Source: Micromonospora chokoriensis
GTDB taxonomy: Bacteria; Actinomycetota; Actinomycetes; Mycobacteriales; Micromonosporaceae
Direction of reading: 5' to 3'
DNA length: 64,000 bases
Assembly (NCBI RefSeq): GCF_000718555.1
Contig: NZ_JOAN01000016.1
Span: 1 to 64,000, forward strand
Shown: positions 55,742-63,416 of the stretch, in pieces
Layout: each line of letters begins with the position of its first letter
How positions within the stretch are numbered: the first letter of the stretch is position 1
Notes under the pieces: generated by a model
Seen by the model: only the letters and a program-made list of their open reading frames with translations
Databases searched by the model: none
Told to the model about the DNA's origin: nothing
Program-made: the position numbers and the translations under genes

Positions 55742-56149
55742 GTGAGTGACAAGCCCAGCGTCCTGTTCGTCTGCGTGCACAACGCCGGCCGTTCCCAGAT
55801 GGCCGCCGGCTGGCTGCGCCACCTCGCCGGCGACACCGTGGAGGTCCGCTCGGCCGGCTCCGCTCCGGCCGAGACGATCAACCCCGCCGCCGTGCAGGCC
55901 ATGCGCGAGGTCGGCATCGACATCACCGACCAGACCCCAAAGCTTCTTGAGTACGCGGCCGCAGAGTCCTCCGACGTCATCGTGACCATGGGCTGCGGCG
56001 ACACCTGCCCGGTCTTCCCCGGCAAGCGCTACGAGGACTGGAAGCTCGACGACCCGGCCGGCCAGGGCGTCGAGGCCGTCCGCCCGATCCGCGACGAGAT
56101 CCGGGGGCGGGTGGAGAAGCTCCTCGCCGAGCTGCACCCCACCACCTGA
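55742..56149 (+). CDS. arsC: ArsC arsenate reductase
   Basis: A 135-residue reductase, the minimal enzyme. P-loop CVHNAGRSQM (Cys11, Arg17) and MGCGDTCPVFPG (Cys85, Cys89) are as in the thioredoxin-linked type. It reduces arsenate to arsenite for the permease encoded just before it. GTG 55742 follows GAGAGGCACCACC. It is the third phosphatase-like domain in the operon and the shortest. A hairpin terminator follows. Confidence 0.92.
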   Translation: MSDKPSVLFVCVHNAGRSQMAAGWLRHLAGDTVEVRSAGSAPAETINPAAVQAMREVGIDITDQTPKLLEYAAAESSDVIVTMGCGDTCPVFPGKRYEDWKLDDPAGQGVEAVRPIRDEIRGRVEKLLAELHPTT

Positions 56150-56169
56150 GAGCGTCGCAGAAGCCCAGA

Positions 56170-56215
56170 GCTGAGCGCGCCGCTTCTTTGATCAGGTGAC
56201 GAGAAGCAGCTCAGC
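56170..56215 (+). terminator. Hairpin terminator of the arsenic operon
   Basis: GCTGAGC (56170-56176) pairs with GCTCAGC (56209-56215), and GCTTCT (56182-56187) with AGAAGC (56202-56207), forming a two-part stem twenty bases after the last arsC stop. Confidence 0.65.
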
Positions 56216-56260
56216 ACCGTTGCGCTAGACGGAGTGACTGTTCGTCAACCCCGCACTACG

Positions 56261-56339
56261 TCGTCGATCATGGAGTTGTGGTGGGTGACAAAGTGCCCGC
56301 ACAATAGCAAATGAGGCACCACAACTCCATGATCGACGA
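56261..56339. repeat. Perfect 23-base inverted repeat with CGTCGATCATGGAGTTG core
   Basis: 56261-56283 (TCGTCGATCATGGAGTTGTG then GTG) and 56317-56339 are exact reverse complements, separated by 33 bases. Such a long perfect repeat between the ars operon and the convergent nrdB end is unlike a normal terminator, and could be a mobile or intergenic repeat element. Confidence 0.75.
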
Positions 56340-56381
56340 GAGCGGGCCACCTCTTCCCCGCGATCTTGCGCGGACGGGGCG

Positions 56382-57437
56382 TTAGAAGTCGTCGTCGAAG
56401 GCGACGGTGCCCGTCACCCCGACCTGGTACGCGGACACCCGCCGTTCGAAGAAGTTGGACAGCTCCTGCACGTCCTGCAACTCCATGAAGCCGAACGGGT
56501 TGCTCGACCCGTAGTGCGGCGCGATGCCGAGTTGGGCGAGGCGGCGGTCGGCGACGTGCTGGAGGTACTCCCGCATGTCGGCCAGCGTCAGGCCGGGCAC
56601 GCCGTGGCCCACCAGATCCTCGGCGAACTGCACCTCACACTCGACGGCCTCGGCGAGCATCTGCCGGACCTGGTCGGCGAGGTCGTCGTCGAACAGGTCC
56701 GGCTCCTCGGCGCGGACGGTGTCCACCACGTCGAACGCGAACGCCATGTGCATCGACTCGTCGCGGAACACCCAGTTGGTGCCGGAGGCCAGACCGTGCA
56801 GCAGGCCACGGGAGCGCAGGAAGTAGACGTACGCGAACGCGCCGTAGAAGAACAACCCCTCGATGCAGGCGGCGAAGCAGATCAGGTTGAGCAGGAACGT
56901 CCGTCGGTCCTCGCGGGACCGCAGCTCCCGCAGATCGCTCAGGGAATCGATCCAGCGGAAGCAGAACTCGGCCTTGCGGCGGATCGAGGGAATGTTCTCG
57001 ATGGCCGCGAACGCCTCGAAGCGCTCGGTCTCGTCGGGCACGTACGTGTCGAGCAGGTTGAGATAGAACTGGACGTGCACGGCCTCCTCGAACAGCTGCC
57101 GGGACAGGTAGAGGCGACCCTCGGGGCTGTTGACGTGCTGGTAGAGGTTGAGCACCAGGTTGTTGGCGACGATCGTGTCGCCGGTGGCGAAGAACGCCAC
57201 CAGTCGGCTGACCAGGTGCCGTTCGGCCGGCGACAGCTTGTCCAGGTCGGCGAGGTCGGCGTGCAGGTCGACCTCCTCGACCGTCCAGGTGTTACGGATG
57301 GCGTCGCGGAACCGGTCGAAGAAGTGCGGGTAGCGCATCGGGCGGAGGGTGAGGTCCATCCCGGGGTCGAGCAGCATGTGCGTGGTCCTCGTGTCGGTGG
57401 TGCGGGTGTCGGCGGTGGTGGCGTCGGCGAGGGTCAC
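56382..57437 (-). CDS. nrdB: Class I ribonucleotide reductase small subunit
   Basis: A 351-residue R2 protein that houses the tyrosyl-radical di-metal centre for making deoxyribonucleotides. The ligands are Asp87, Glu118 and His121, with the radical Tyr125 four residues after the His, and later Glu in IEGLFFYGAFA and Glu/His in RDESMHMAF. The presence of Tyr125 argues against class Ic. The GTG at 57437 overlaps the nrdA stop codon (GTGA). It forms an operon with the large subunit under a cobalamin riboswitch. The C-terminal tail (VAFDDDF) is the R1-docking segment. Confidence 0.93.
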   Translation of the reverse strand: MTLADATTADTRTTDTRTTHMLLDPGMDLTLRPMRYPHFFDRFRDAIRNTWTVEEVDLHADLADLDKLSPAERHLVSRLVAFFATGDTIVANNLVLNLYQHVNSPEGRLYLSRQLFEEAVHVQFYLNLLDTYVPDETERFEAFAAIENIPSIRRKAEFCFRWIDSLSDLRELRSREDRRTFLLNLICFAACIEGLFFYGAFAYVYFLRSRGLLHGLASGTNWVFRDESMHMAFAFDVVDTVRAEEPDLFDDDLADQVRQMLAEAVECEVQFAEDLVGHGVPGLTLADMREYLQHVADRRLAQLGIAPHYGSSNPFGFMELQDVQELSNFFERRVSAYQVGVTGTVAFDDDF

Positions 57438-59812
57438 TGGCAGGCCTCGCACGACTCGGGGTTCTCAAGCGAGCAGGCCAGCGCCTCCGCGTCGACGGCG
57501 ACGACGGGTGCGACGGCGCTGACGGTGGCCTGCTGGATCCGCGTGGCGGGGCGGGAACGCAGGTAGTAGGTGGTCTTCAGCCCGGCCTTCCAGGCGTACA
57601 GGTACATCGAGGAGAGCTTGCCGATGGTCGGTGCGGCCAGGAACAGGTTCAGCGACTGGGACTGGTCGATGAACGGAGCACGGGCGGCGGCCAGGTCGAT
57701 CAGCGCCCGCTGCGGCAGCTCCCACGCGGTGCGGAACAGTTCCCGTACGCCGGCCGGCAGCTCGGCGATGTCCTGCACCGACCCCTCCGCCCGCTTGATC
57801 GCCGAACGGATCCGCTCGTTCCACAGACCGCGGGCCTTCAGCTCGCGTACCAGAGCGGTGTTGACCTGAAGGAACTCCCCGGACAGGGTCTCGCGCTTGA
57901 ACAGGTTGGACACCTGCGGCTCGATGCACTCGTAGCACCCGGCGATCGAGGCGATGGTCGCGGTCGGCGCGACCGCCACCAGCAGCGAGTTGCGCAGCCC
58001 GTACGCCTCGACCCGCGTGCGCAGCGCGTCCCAGCGCGCGGTCTGCGTACCCTCGACGCCCCACAGGTCGGGCTGGAGCTGGCCCCGCGCGGCCCGGGTC
58101 TGCGGGTACGCCGGGTGTGCGCCGAAGTCGCGCGCCAGGTCGGCGGAGGTCTCCAGCGCGGTCAGGTACAGCTCCTCGCTGATCCGGGTGGACAGCTCCC
58201 GCGCGGCCGGCGAGTCGAACGGCAACCGCAGCGCGAAGAACACGTCCTGCAGGCCCATCAGCCCGAGCCCGACCGGCCGCCAGCGAGGGTTGCTCGCCGC
58301 CGCCTGCGCGGTCGGGTAGTAGTTGATGTCGATGACCCGGTCGAGGAAGGTCACCGCGGTCCGCACCGTGGCGCGCAGCCGCTCCCAGTCGATGCCACCG
58401 GCGGTGAGGTGGGCGGCGAGGTTCACCGAACCGAGGTTGCACACGGCGGTCTCGGCGTCGCTGGACACCTCGACGATCTCGGTGCACAGGTTGGACAGGT
58501 GCACCACGTTGCCCGGCTCGGCGGTCTGGTTGCACAGTCGGTTGGCGGCGTCCTTGAAGGTCATCCACCCGTTGCCGGTCTGGGCGAGGGTGCGCATCAT
58601 CTTGCCGTACAGCTCCCGCGCCGGCACCTGCCGCACGTAGCGACCCTGCGCCTCGGCCTCCCGGTACGCGGCGTCGAACCGCTCGCCCCACAGGTCGGGC
58701 AGCTCGGGCACCTCGTGCGGGTCGAACAACGACCACATCTCGTCGGCCTCGACCCGGCGCATGAACTCGTCCGGGACCCAGTTGGCCAGGTTGAGGTTGT
58801 GGGTGCGCCGGGCGTCCTCGCCGGTGTTGTCCCGCAGTTGCAGGAACTCCTCGACGTCCGGGTGCCACGGCTCCAGGTAGACGCAGGCCGCGCCCTTGCG
58901 CCGGCCGCCCTGGTTGACCGCGGCGACGCTCGCGTCCAGCGTACGCAGCCACGGCACGATCCCGTTGGACTGCCCGTTGGTGCCCCGGATCAGCGCTCCC
59001 CGCGAGCGGACCCGGGAGTACGCGATGCCGATGCCGCCGGCGAACTTGGACAGGTTGGCGACCTGGGCGTACCGCTGGTAGATCGAGTCCAACTCGTCGA
59101 GCGGGGAGTCGACCAGGTAGCAGGAGGACATCTGGGTGTGCCGGGTGCCGGAGTTGAACAGGGTCGGTGAGCTGGGCAGGTAGGCCAGGCTGGACATCAG
59201 CCGGTAGAAGTCCACCGCCTCGTCGGCCGTCCGGGACAGCCCGCACGCCACCCGCAGCAGCCAGTACTGCGGGGTCTCCAGCACGAGTCGGCTGGTGGGG
59301 TGGCGCAGCAGATACCGGTCGTACACCGTGCGCAGGCCGAAGTACTCGAACCTCCGGTCGCCGTCGCGGTCGATCGCGTGATCGAGCGTCGTGGCGTGCG
59401 CGGCGACGAACGCGGCGGTGTCGTCGCCGATCAGGCCCTCGGCGTGGCCGACCTTGATCGCCACGCTGAACGAGGTGATGCCCTGTCGCCGCACCTCCTT
59501 GTCGACGTAGCCCGCCAACAGCCGCGCGGCGAGGCGCGAGTACTGCGGCTCCTCACCGATCATCTCGGCCGCGGTCTGGATGGAGAGCCGGTCCAGTTCG
59601 GCCGTCGTCGCGCCGTCGTACAGGCCGCTGATGGTGCGGGTGGCCACCCGCATCGGGTCGACGTCGGTGAGGTCGTCGGCCCACCGCTCGACCGCCCGGA
59701 CGATCTTGTTCACGTCCACGGGTTCGGTGGCGCCGTCGCGCTTGCGGACCTGCATCGGCGTCCGCCGCAGGGTCGCGTCGCCGCTGACCGGGACTACCTC
59801 GATGACTGTCAC
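57434..59812 (-). CDS. nrdA: Class I ribonucleotide reductase large subunit
   Basis: A 792-residue R1 subunit. The N-terminal ATP-cone (VRKRDGATEPVDVNKIVRAVERWADDL, about residues 20-110) senses ATP/dATP. The catalytic part has SSPTLFNSG, the active-site MSSCYL and NLCTEI cysteines, NLGSVNLAAHL, and PTATIASIAGCYECIEPQ. The C-terminal CEACQ is the redox-active Cys pair for thioredoxin. GTG 59812 has GAGGAG six bases upstream. The class I enzyme here is placed under a B12 riboswitch, so it would be made when cobalamin is short. Confidence 0.94.
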   Translation of the reverse strand: MTVIEVVPVSGDATLRRTPMQVRKRDGATEPVDVNKIVRAVERWADDLTDVDPMRVATRTISGLYDGATTAELDRLSIQTAAEMIGEEPQYSRLAARLLAGYVDKEVRRQGITSFSVAIKVGHAEGLIGDDTAAFVAAHATTLDHAIDRDGDRRFEYFGLRTVYDRYLLRHPTSRLVLETPQYWLLRVACGLSRTADEAVDFYRLMSSLAYLPSSPTLFNSGTRHTQMSSCYLVDSPLDELDSIYQRYAQVANLSKFAGGIGIAYSRVRSRGALIRGTNGQSNGIVPWLRTLDASVAAVNQGGRRKGAACVYLEPWHPDVEEFLQLRDNTGEDARRTHNLNLANWVPDEFMRRVEADEMWSLFDPHEVPELPDLWGERFDAAYREAEAQGRYVRQVPARELYGKMMRTLAQTGNGWMTFKDAANRLCNQTAEPGNVVHLSNLCTEIVEVSSDAETAVCNLGSVNLAAHLTAGGIDWERLRATVRTAVTFLDRVIDINYYPTAQAAASNPRWRPVGLGLMGLQDVFFALRLPFDSPAARELSTRISEELYLTALETSADLARDFGAHPAYPQTRAARGQLQPDLWGVEGTQTARWDALRTRVEAYGLRNSLLVAVAPTATIASIAGCYECIEPQVSNLFKRETLSGEFLQVNTALVRELKARGLWNERIRSAIKRAEGSVQDIAELPAGVRELFRTAWELPQRALIDLAAARAPFIDQSQSLNLFLAAPTIGKLSSMYLYAWKAGLKTTYYLRSRPATRIQQATVSAVAPVVAVDAEALACSLENPESCEACQ

Positions 59813-59954
59813 CACTCGCTCCTCGGAGTTCGAGACCTGGTGGCCCGGACGCGAGGAGACAGACACCGACGGACGCCACGCCAGCCCGGCGTGGGTCAGG
59901 TGGCGTCAGCCGTCCCACGCGGCCTCGGACCGCCGCCTACCCGGGTGCGGGTAC

Positions 59955-60135
59955 GCGGCGCGCTGGCAGGTCTTCGGACTCGTGGGCACGACCGGGCTCG
60001 CCGGTCTCCTACTGGCCGTCGCTTCCCAGGCCGGTTGGTGGCCCAGTGCTGTTGACGGCGGTCGTTCCCACTCACCGCTGCGGGACAGTCCCGGATTTCC
60101 ACCGGGTTCCCTGTTGCCTCGACCGCACCGGATGA
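59955..60135 (-). promoter_or_regulatory. Cobalamin (B12) riboswitch upstream of nrdAB
   Basis: Read on the minus strand, this contains the canonical 5' part (GTCGAGGCAACAGGGAACCCGG, broken as GGCAACAGGGAA then CCGGTGGAAATCCGGGAC), the GACTGTCCCGCAGCGGTGAGTGGG P4-P6 region, and the 3' B12 box type sequence GAGTCCGAAGACCTGCC near 59967-59983. It lies 143 bases upstream of the nrdA start. When cobalamin binds, it should lower nrdAB expression so a B12-dependent class II enzyme takes over; that pairing is established in Streptomyces coelicolor. Confidence 0.92.
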
Positions 60136-60156
60136 GCGGCCGAACCAGCTGCGCTC

Positions 60157-60172
60157 GACACCATATATAGGG
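60157..60172 (-). promoter_or_regulatory. AT-rich -10-like site / possible NrdR-box half for nrdAB
   Basis: On the minus strand the region reads CCTATATATGGTG, a likely -10 element just upstream of the riboswitch. On the plus strand ACACCATATATAG resembles the left part of an NrdR box (ACAC-AT-rich-GTGT), but the right half GTGT is missing. I regard the NrdR reading as uncertain. Confidence 0.4.
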
Positions 60173-60390
60173 ACGCAGCCGTTGTCACACCCCACATGTC
60201 GGTCTCGGGCGTGTCGGGAGCCGGTCGGTGATCACCGTCACCAACGCGGCCAACCTGTCGAGGCGAGCACGCGGCGGCGGAACTCTGCACGCGAGTGTCG
60301 ACAATCGACGACGACACGACGCATCGAGGTCGACCGACGAGGTACGCGGCAAACATCATACGTCTGCGGGGCTTACAGTGATCGACGTCG

Positions 60391-60420
60391 TTGACGTTCC
60401 CAGGCAATCGTTCGTATACT
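60391..60420 (+). promoter_or_regulatory. Sigma-70-like promoter of the fuconate gene
   Basis: TTGACG (60391-60396) and TATACT (60415-60420) are separated by 18 bases. This is one of the best consensus promoters in the window. CAGTGATCATCTGATC follows at about 60422 and may be the GntR-type operator. Confidence 0.72.
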
Positions 60421-60463
60421 CCCAGTGATCATCTGATCTTTAGCCTAGCCGGGCGAGGAGCGC

Positions 60464-61858
60464 ATGCCGCAGATCACCGCTGTCACCGTGCAGGACGTCC
60501 GCTTCCCCACCTCCCTGACCGCTGACGGCTCCGACGCCATGAACAAGGACGGCGACTACTCGGCGGCCTACGTCATCCTGCACACCGACGGCGTCGACGG
60601 CGTGGGTGCGCCACTCGCCGGGCACGGCCTGACCTTCACCATCGGTCGAGGCAACGACATCGTCGCGGCGGCGGCAGTGCACCAGGCACAGCGCCTCGTG
60701 GGCCTCGACGTGGCGACGATGGCAGCGGACATGGGCGCGGTCTACCGCCTGCTCACCTCCGACTCGCAGCTGCGGTGGCTCGGTCCGGAGAAGGGCGTCG
60801 TGCACCTGTCGCTGGCGGCCGTGCTGAACGCATCGTGGGACCTGGTCGCCCGGGTCGCCGACAAGCCGCTGTGGCGGCTGCTCGTCGACATGTCCCCCGA
60901 GCAACTCGTCGATATCGCGGACCTGCGCTACCTCTCCGACGCGCTGACCCGGGACGAGGCGCTGGCCATCCTGCGCGCCAAGGAGAGCACGAAGGCCGAC
61001 CGCCTCGCCGAGCTGGACCGGACCGGCTACCCCGCATACACCACCTCGGCGGGCTGGCTCGGCTACGGCGACGACAAGCTGCGCCGGTTGTGCCAGGAGG
61101 CGGTCGACACCGGCTACGGCTACGTCAAGCTCAAGGTGGGCGCCAACCTCGACGACGACATCCGGCGGTGCCGGATCGCGCGGGAGATCCTCGGCCCGCA
61201 CCGCAACCTGATGATCGACGCCAACCAGGTGTGGGACGTCGGTCAGGCCATCGAGTGGGTCAAGGCCCTCGCCGAGTTCACGCCACTGTGGATCGAGGAG
61301 CCGACCAGCCCCGACGACATCCTGGGCCACGCGGCCGTCCGCCGTGCCGTCGCCCCCATCGGCGTCGCCACCGGCGAGCACTGCCACAACCGAGTGATGT
61401 TCAAGCAGCTCTTCCAGGCCGGGGCCATCGACTTCTGCCAGCTGGACACCGGCAGGTTGGCCAGCATCAACGAGATCGTCGCCGTGCTGCTGCTCGCCGC
61501 GAAGTTCGACGTCCCGGTCTGCCCCCACGCCGGCGGCGTCGGGCTCTGCGAGATGGTCCAACACGTGTCGGTGCTCGACTACGTCTCGATCTCGGGGGAT
61601 CTCACCGACCGGGTCACCGAGTTCGTCGACCACCTGCACGAGCACTTCACCGACCCGTGCATCATCCGGGACACCGGCTCGGGCAGCGGTTACGTCCTGC
61701 CCAGCCAGCCCGGCTACTCCACCCGGATGCGCCCCGAGTCGGTTGCGCACTACCGGTTCCCCGACGGCGACTACTGGGCGGCGACAGACCCGGCTACCGT
61801 GTCAGCTCCGGAGCCGTTCGTGATCGCGGGTGGGTCGGCCACCCCCGCCGGACGCTAG
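60464..61858 (+). CDS. L-fuconate dehydratase (enolase superfamily)
   Basis: A 464-residue enolase-superfamily dehydratase converting L-fuconate to 2-keto-3-deoxy-L-fuconate. The N-terminal cap domain (about 1-140) contains [16 protein letters not shown], and the barrel has the KLK motif at 222-224 with Lys as base, DAN near 252 for magnesium (Asp252), EEP at 278-280, GEH at 304-306 and CPHAGG near residue 355. Alignment of these motifs fits FucD rather than mandelate racemase or gluconate dehydratase. ATG 60464 has GAGGAG upstream. It is followed by a GntR/FadR regulator and a sugar importer, giving a fucose-type catabolic cluster. Confidence 0.87.
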   Translation: MPQITAVTVQDVRFPTSLTADGSDAMNKDGDYSAAYVILHTDGVDGVGAPLAGHGLTFTIGRGNDIVAAAAVHQAQRLVGLDVATMAADMGAVYRLLTSDSQLRWLGPEKGVVHLSLAAVLNASWDLVARVADKPLWRLLVDMSPEQLVDIADLRYLSDALTRDEALAILRAKESTKADRLAELDRTGYPAYTTSAGWLGYGDDKLRRLCQEAVDTGYGYVKLKVGANLDDDIRRCRIAREILGPHRNLMIDANQVWDVGQAIEWVKALAEFTPLWIEEPTSPDDILGHAAVRRAVAPIGVATGEHCHNRVMFKQLFQAGAIDFCQLDTGRLASINEIVAVLLLAAKFDVPVCPHAGGVGLCEMVQHVSVLDYVSISGDLTDRVTEFVDHLHEHFTDPCIIRDTGSGSGYVLPSQPGYSTRMRPESVAHYRFPDGDYWAATDPATVSAPEPFVIAGGSATPAGR

Positions 61859-61866
61859 GGGGGTTC

Positions 61867-62589
61867 GTGTCTCGCACCGACGAAGTGGTCAACGGCATCA
61901 AGCGGATGATCCTCGAAGGTAGGTTCAAGCCCGGCGACCGGCTGCCCATCGAGAAGGATCTCGCCGAGTCGCTCGGCGTCTCGCGGGGGTCGCTGCGCGA
62001 GGGCATGTCGGCCCTGTCCATCCTCGGCATCGTCAACATCCGTCAGGGTGACGGCACCTACGTCACCAATCTCGACGCGCCGCAGCTGCTGGCCCCGATG
62101 GGCTTCGTGGTGGACTTCCAGGGTCAGGGCGACCCCCGGCACATCCACACCGTTCGGCGGCTGCTGGAGTGCGAGGCCGCCTGCCTGGCGGCGACCAGGA
62201 TCACCGACGAGGCCCTCGCCCAGGCGGAGGACCTGCTCGACGAGGCGGCCCGGATGGTCGGCCAGTCACCGCAGGACCACGAGCGGATCCTCGAAATCGA
62301 CATCGCCTTCCACCGGATCATCGCCGTGCACGCCGGGAATCCGGTGCTCGTCGGCCTGATCGAGGCCTTCGCCGGGCGCACCGTACGCGGGCGGCTCTGG
62401 CGCAGCCTGCACGAGGAGGGCGCGGACCGGCGTACCCACGACGAGCACGTGGCGATCCTCAAGGCCCTCCTGGCACGCGACCCCGAGCGGGCCCGCACCC
62501 GGATGGCCAACCACCTGATCGGGGTGGAGGAGTCGTTGCAGGGGCTACCCGACGACACCGACCCGAACGGCGAGCCCGCACGGCTCTGA
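61867..62589 (+). CDS. FadR/GntR-family transcriptional regulator
   Basis: A 240-residue regulator with an N-terminal winged helix (about 3-72: VVNGIKRMILEGRFKPGDRLP, KDLAESLGVSRGSLREGMSAL, IRQGDGTYVT) and a C-terminal FCD domain (about 90-225) with the metal-binding Asp and His residues in EIDIAFHRIIAVHAGN and HDEHVAILKALLARD. GTG 61867 follows a G-rich stretch. It is eight bases after the dehydratase gene, hence in the same operon, and likely represses it through a site near 60422. The ligand is probably L-fuconate or a related acid. Confidence 0.87.
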   Translation: MSRTDEVVNGIKRMILEGRFKPGDRLPIEKDLAESLGVSRGSLREGMSALSILGIVNIRQGDGTYVTNLDAPQLLAPMGFVVDFQGQGDPRHIHTVRRLLECEAACLAATRITDEALAQAEDLLDEAARMVGQSPQDHERILEIDIAFHRIIAVHAGNPVLVGLIEAFAGRTVRGRLWRSLHEEGADRRTHDEHVAILKALLARDPERARTRMANHLIGVEESLQGLPDDTDPNGEPARL

Positions 62590-62597
62590 GCACCCAC

Positions 62598-63416
62598 TCA
62601 CCGCTCGTCGCGCTCGGCGCTGATGCTCCCGGTCATCGCCGCGACCAGGTCGTCGGTGGTGACCTCGTCCGCGCGCAGCCGGGCCGCCCGCCGGCCGAGG
62701 CGCAGCACCTCGACCCGGTCGGCGATCTCGAGCACCTGCGGCATGTTGTGGCTCACCAGCACCACCGACATGCCGGCGTCGCGGGCCCGCCGGACGACGT
62801 CGAGCACCCGCCCGGTCTGGACCACGCCCAGCGCCGCGGTGGGCTCGTCGAGGATGACCACGTTCGTCGCCCAGATGATGGCGCGGGCCACCGCCACGCA
62901 CTGCCGCTGCCCACCGGAGAGCATCGCGATCGGGGTGGTGACCCGAGGAATCCGTACGCCCAGCTCGTCGAGGGCCGCGGCGGCGCCCTGTCGCATGGCC
63001 CGCTTGTCGAGCAACCCGAGTCGACCGAGCGGACCGGAGCGCAGGATCTCCCGGCCGAGGTACAGGTTGGCGGCCACGCTGAGGTCGTCGGCGACGGCGA
63101 GATCCTGGTAGACGGTCTCCACCCCGGCGCGTCGGGCGTCGACCGGGGTGGAGAACCGGACGGGACTACCACCCACCCGGATCTCGCCCTCGTCCGGCGA
63201 GTGCACACCGGACAGCGTCTTGATCAGGGTGCTCTTGCCAGCGCCGTTGTCACCGATCAGCGCGACGACCTCGCCCCGGTGGACTGTGAAGTCGGCACCG
63301 CGCAGCGCCTCGACGTGCCCGAATCGTTTGACGATGCCGCGTGCTTCGAGGACCGGCGGTTCGTCGGTGCTCGGCTGCTGATCGCCCTCGGCGGTGACCG
63401 TTGGGGAGGTGCCCAT
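62598..63416 (-). CDS. Sugar ABC transporter ATP-binding protein
   Basis: A 272-residue single-domain ATPase of the ribose/xylose (RbsA-like) class but with only one nucleotide-binding domain. Walker A is GDNGAGKST, the signature is LSGGQRQ, and Walker B is VVILDEP; the conserved His of the switch is in LVSHNMP. The N-terminal 22 residues are a hydrophilic extension. ATG 63416 overlaps the stop of the binding-protein gene (TGATG). No permease is visible in the window; it must lie beyond the right edge. Confidence 0.88.
   Translation of the reverse strand: MGTSPTVTAEGDQQPSTDEPPVLEARGIVKRFGHVEALRGADFTVHRGEVVALIGDNGAGKSTLIKTLSGVHSPDEGEIRVGGSPVRFSTPVDARRAGVETVYQDLAVADDLSVAANLYLGREILRSGPLGRLGLLDKRAMRQGAAAALDELGVRIPRVTTPIAMLSGGQRQCVAVARAIIWATNVVILDEPTAALGVVQTGRVLDVVRRARDAGMSVVLVSHNMPQVLEIADRVEVLRLGRRAARLRADEVTTDDLVAAMTGSISAERDER

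Larger units (their letters stand above)
60136..60463. other. Promoter region between nrdAB and the fuconate gene
   Basis: No gene is credible here. It holds an AT-rich -10-like site for nrdAB (60157-60172), a palindrome CGGTGATCACCG (60226-60237), and the sigma-70-like promoter TTGACG-18-TATACT for fucD (60391-60420). The rest is unassigned. Confidence 0.6.

Noticed and set aside
60157..60172. NrdR box upstream of nrdAB
   Set aside because: Only the left half (ACACCATATATA) fits; the mirrored GTGT half is absent, so I list it only as a -10-like site.
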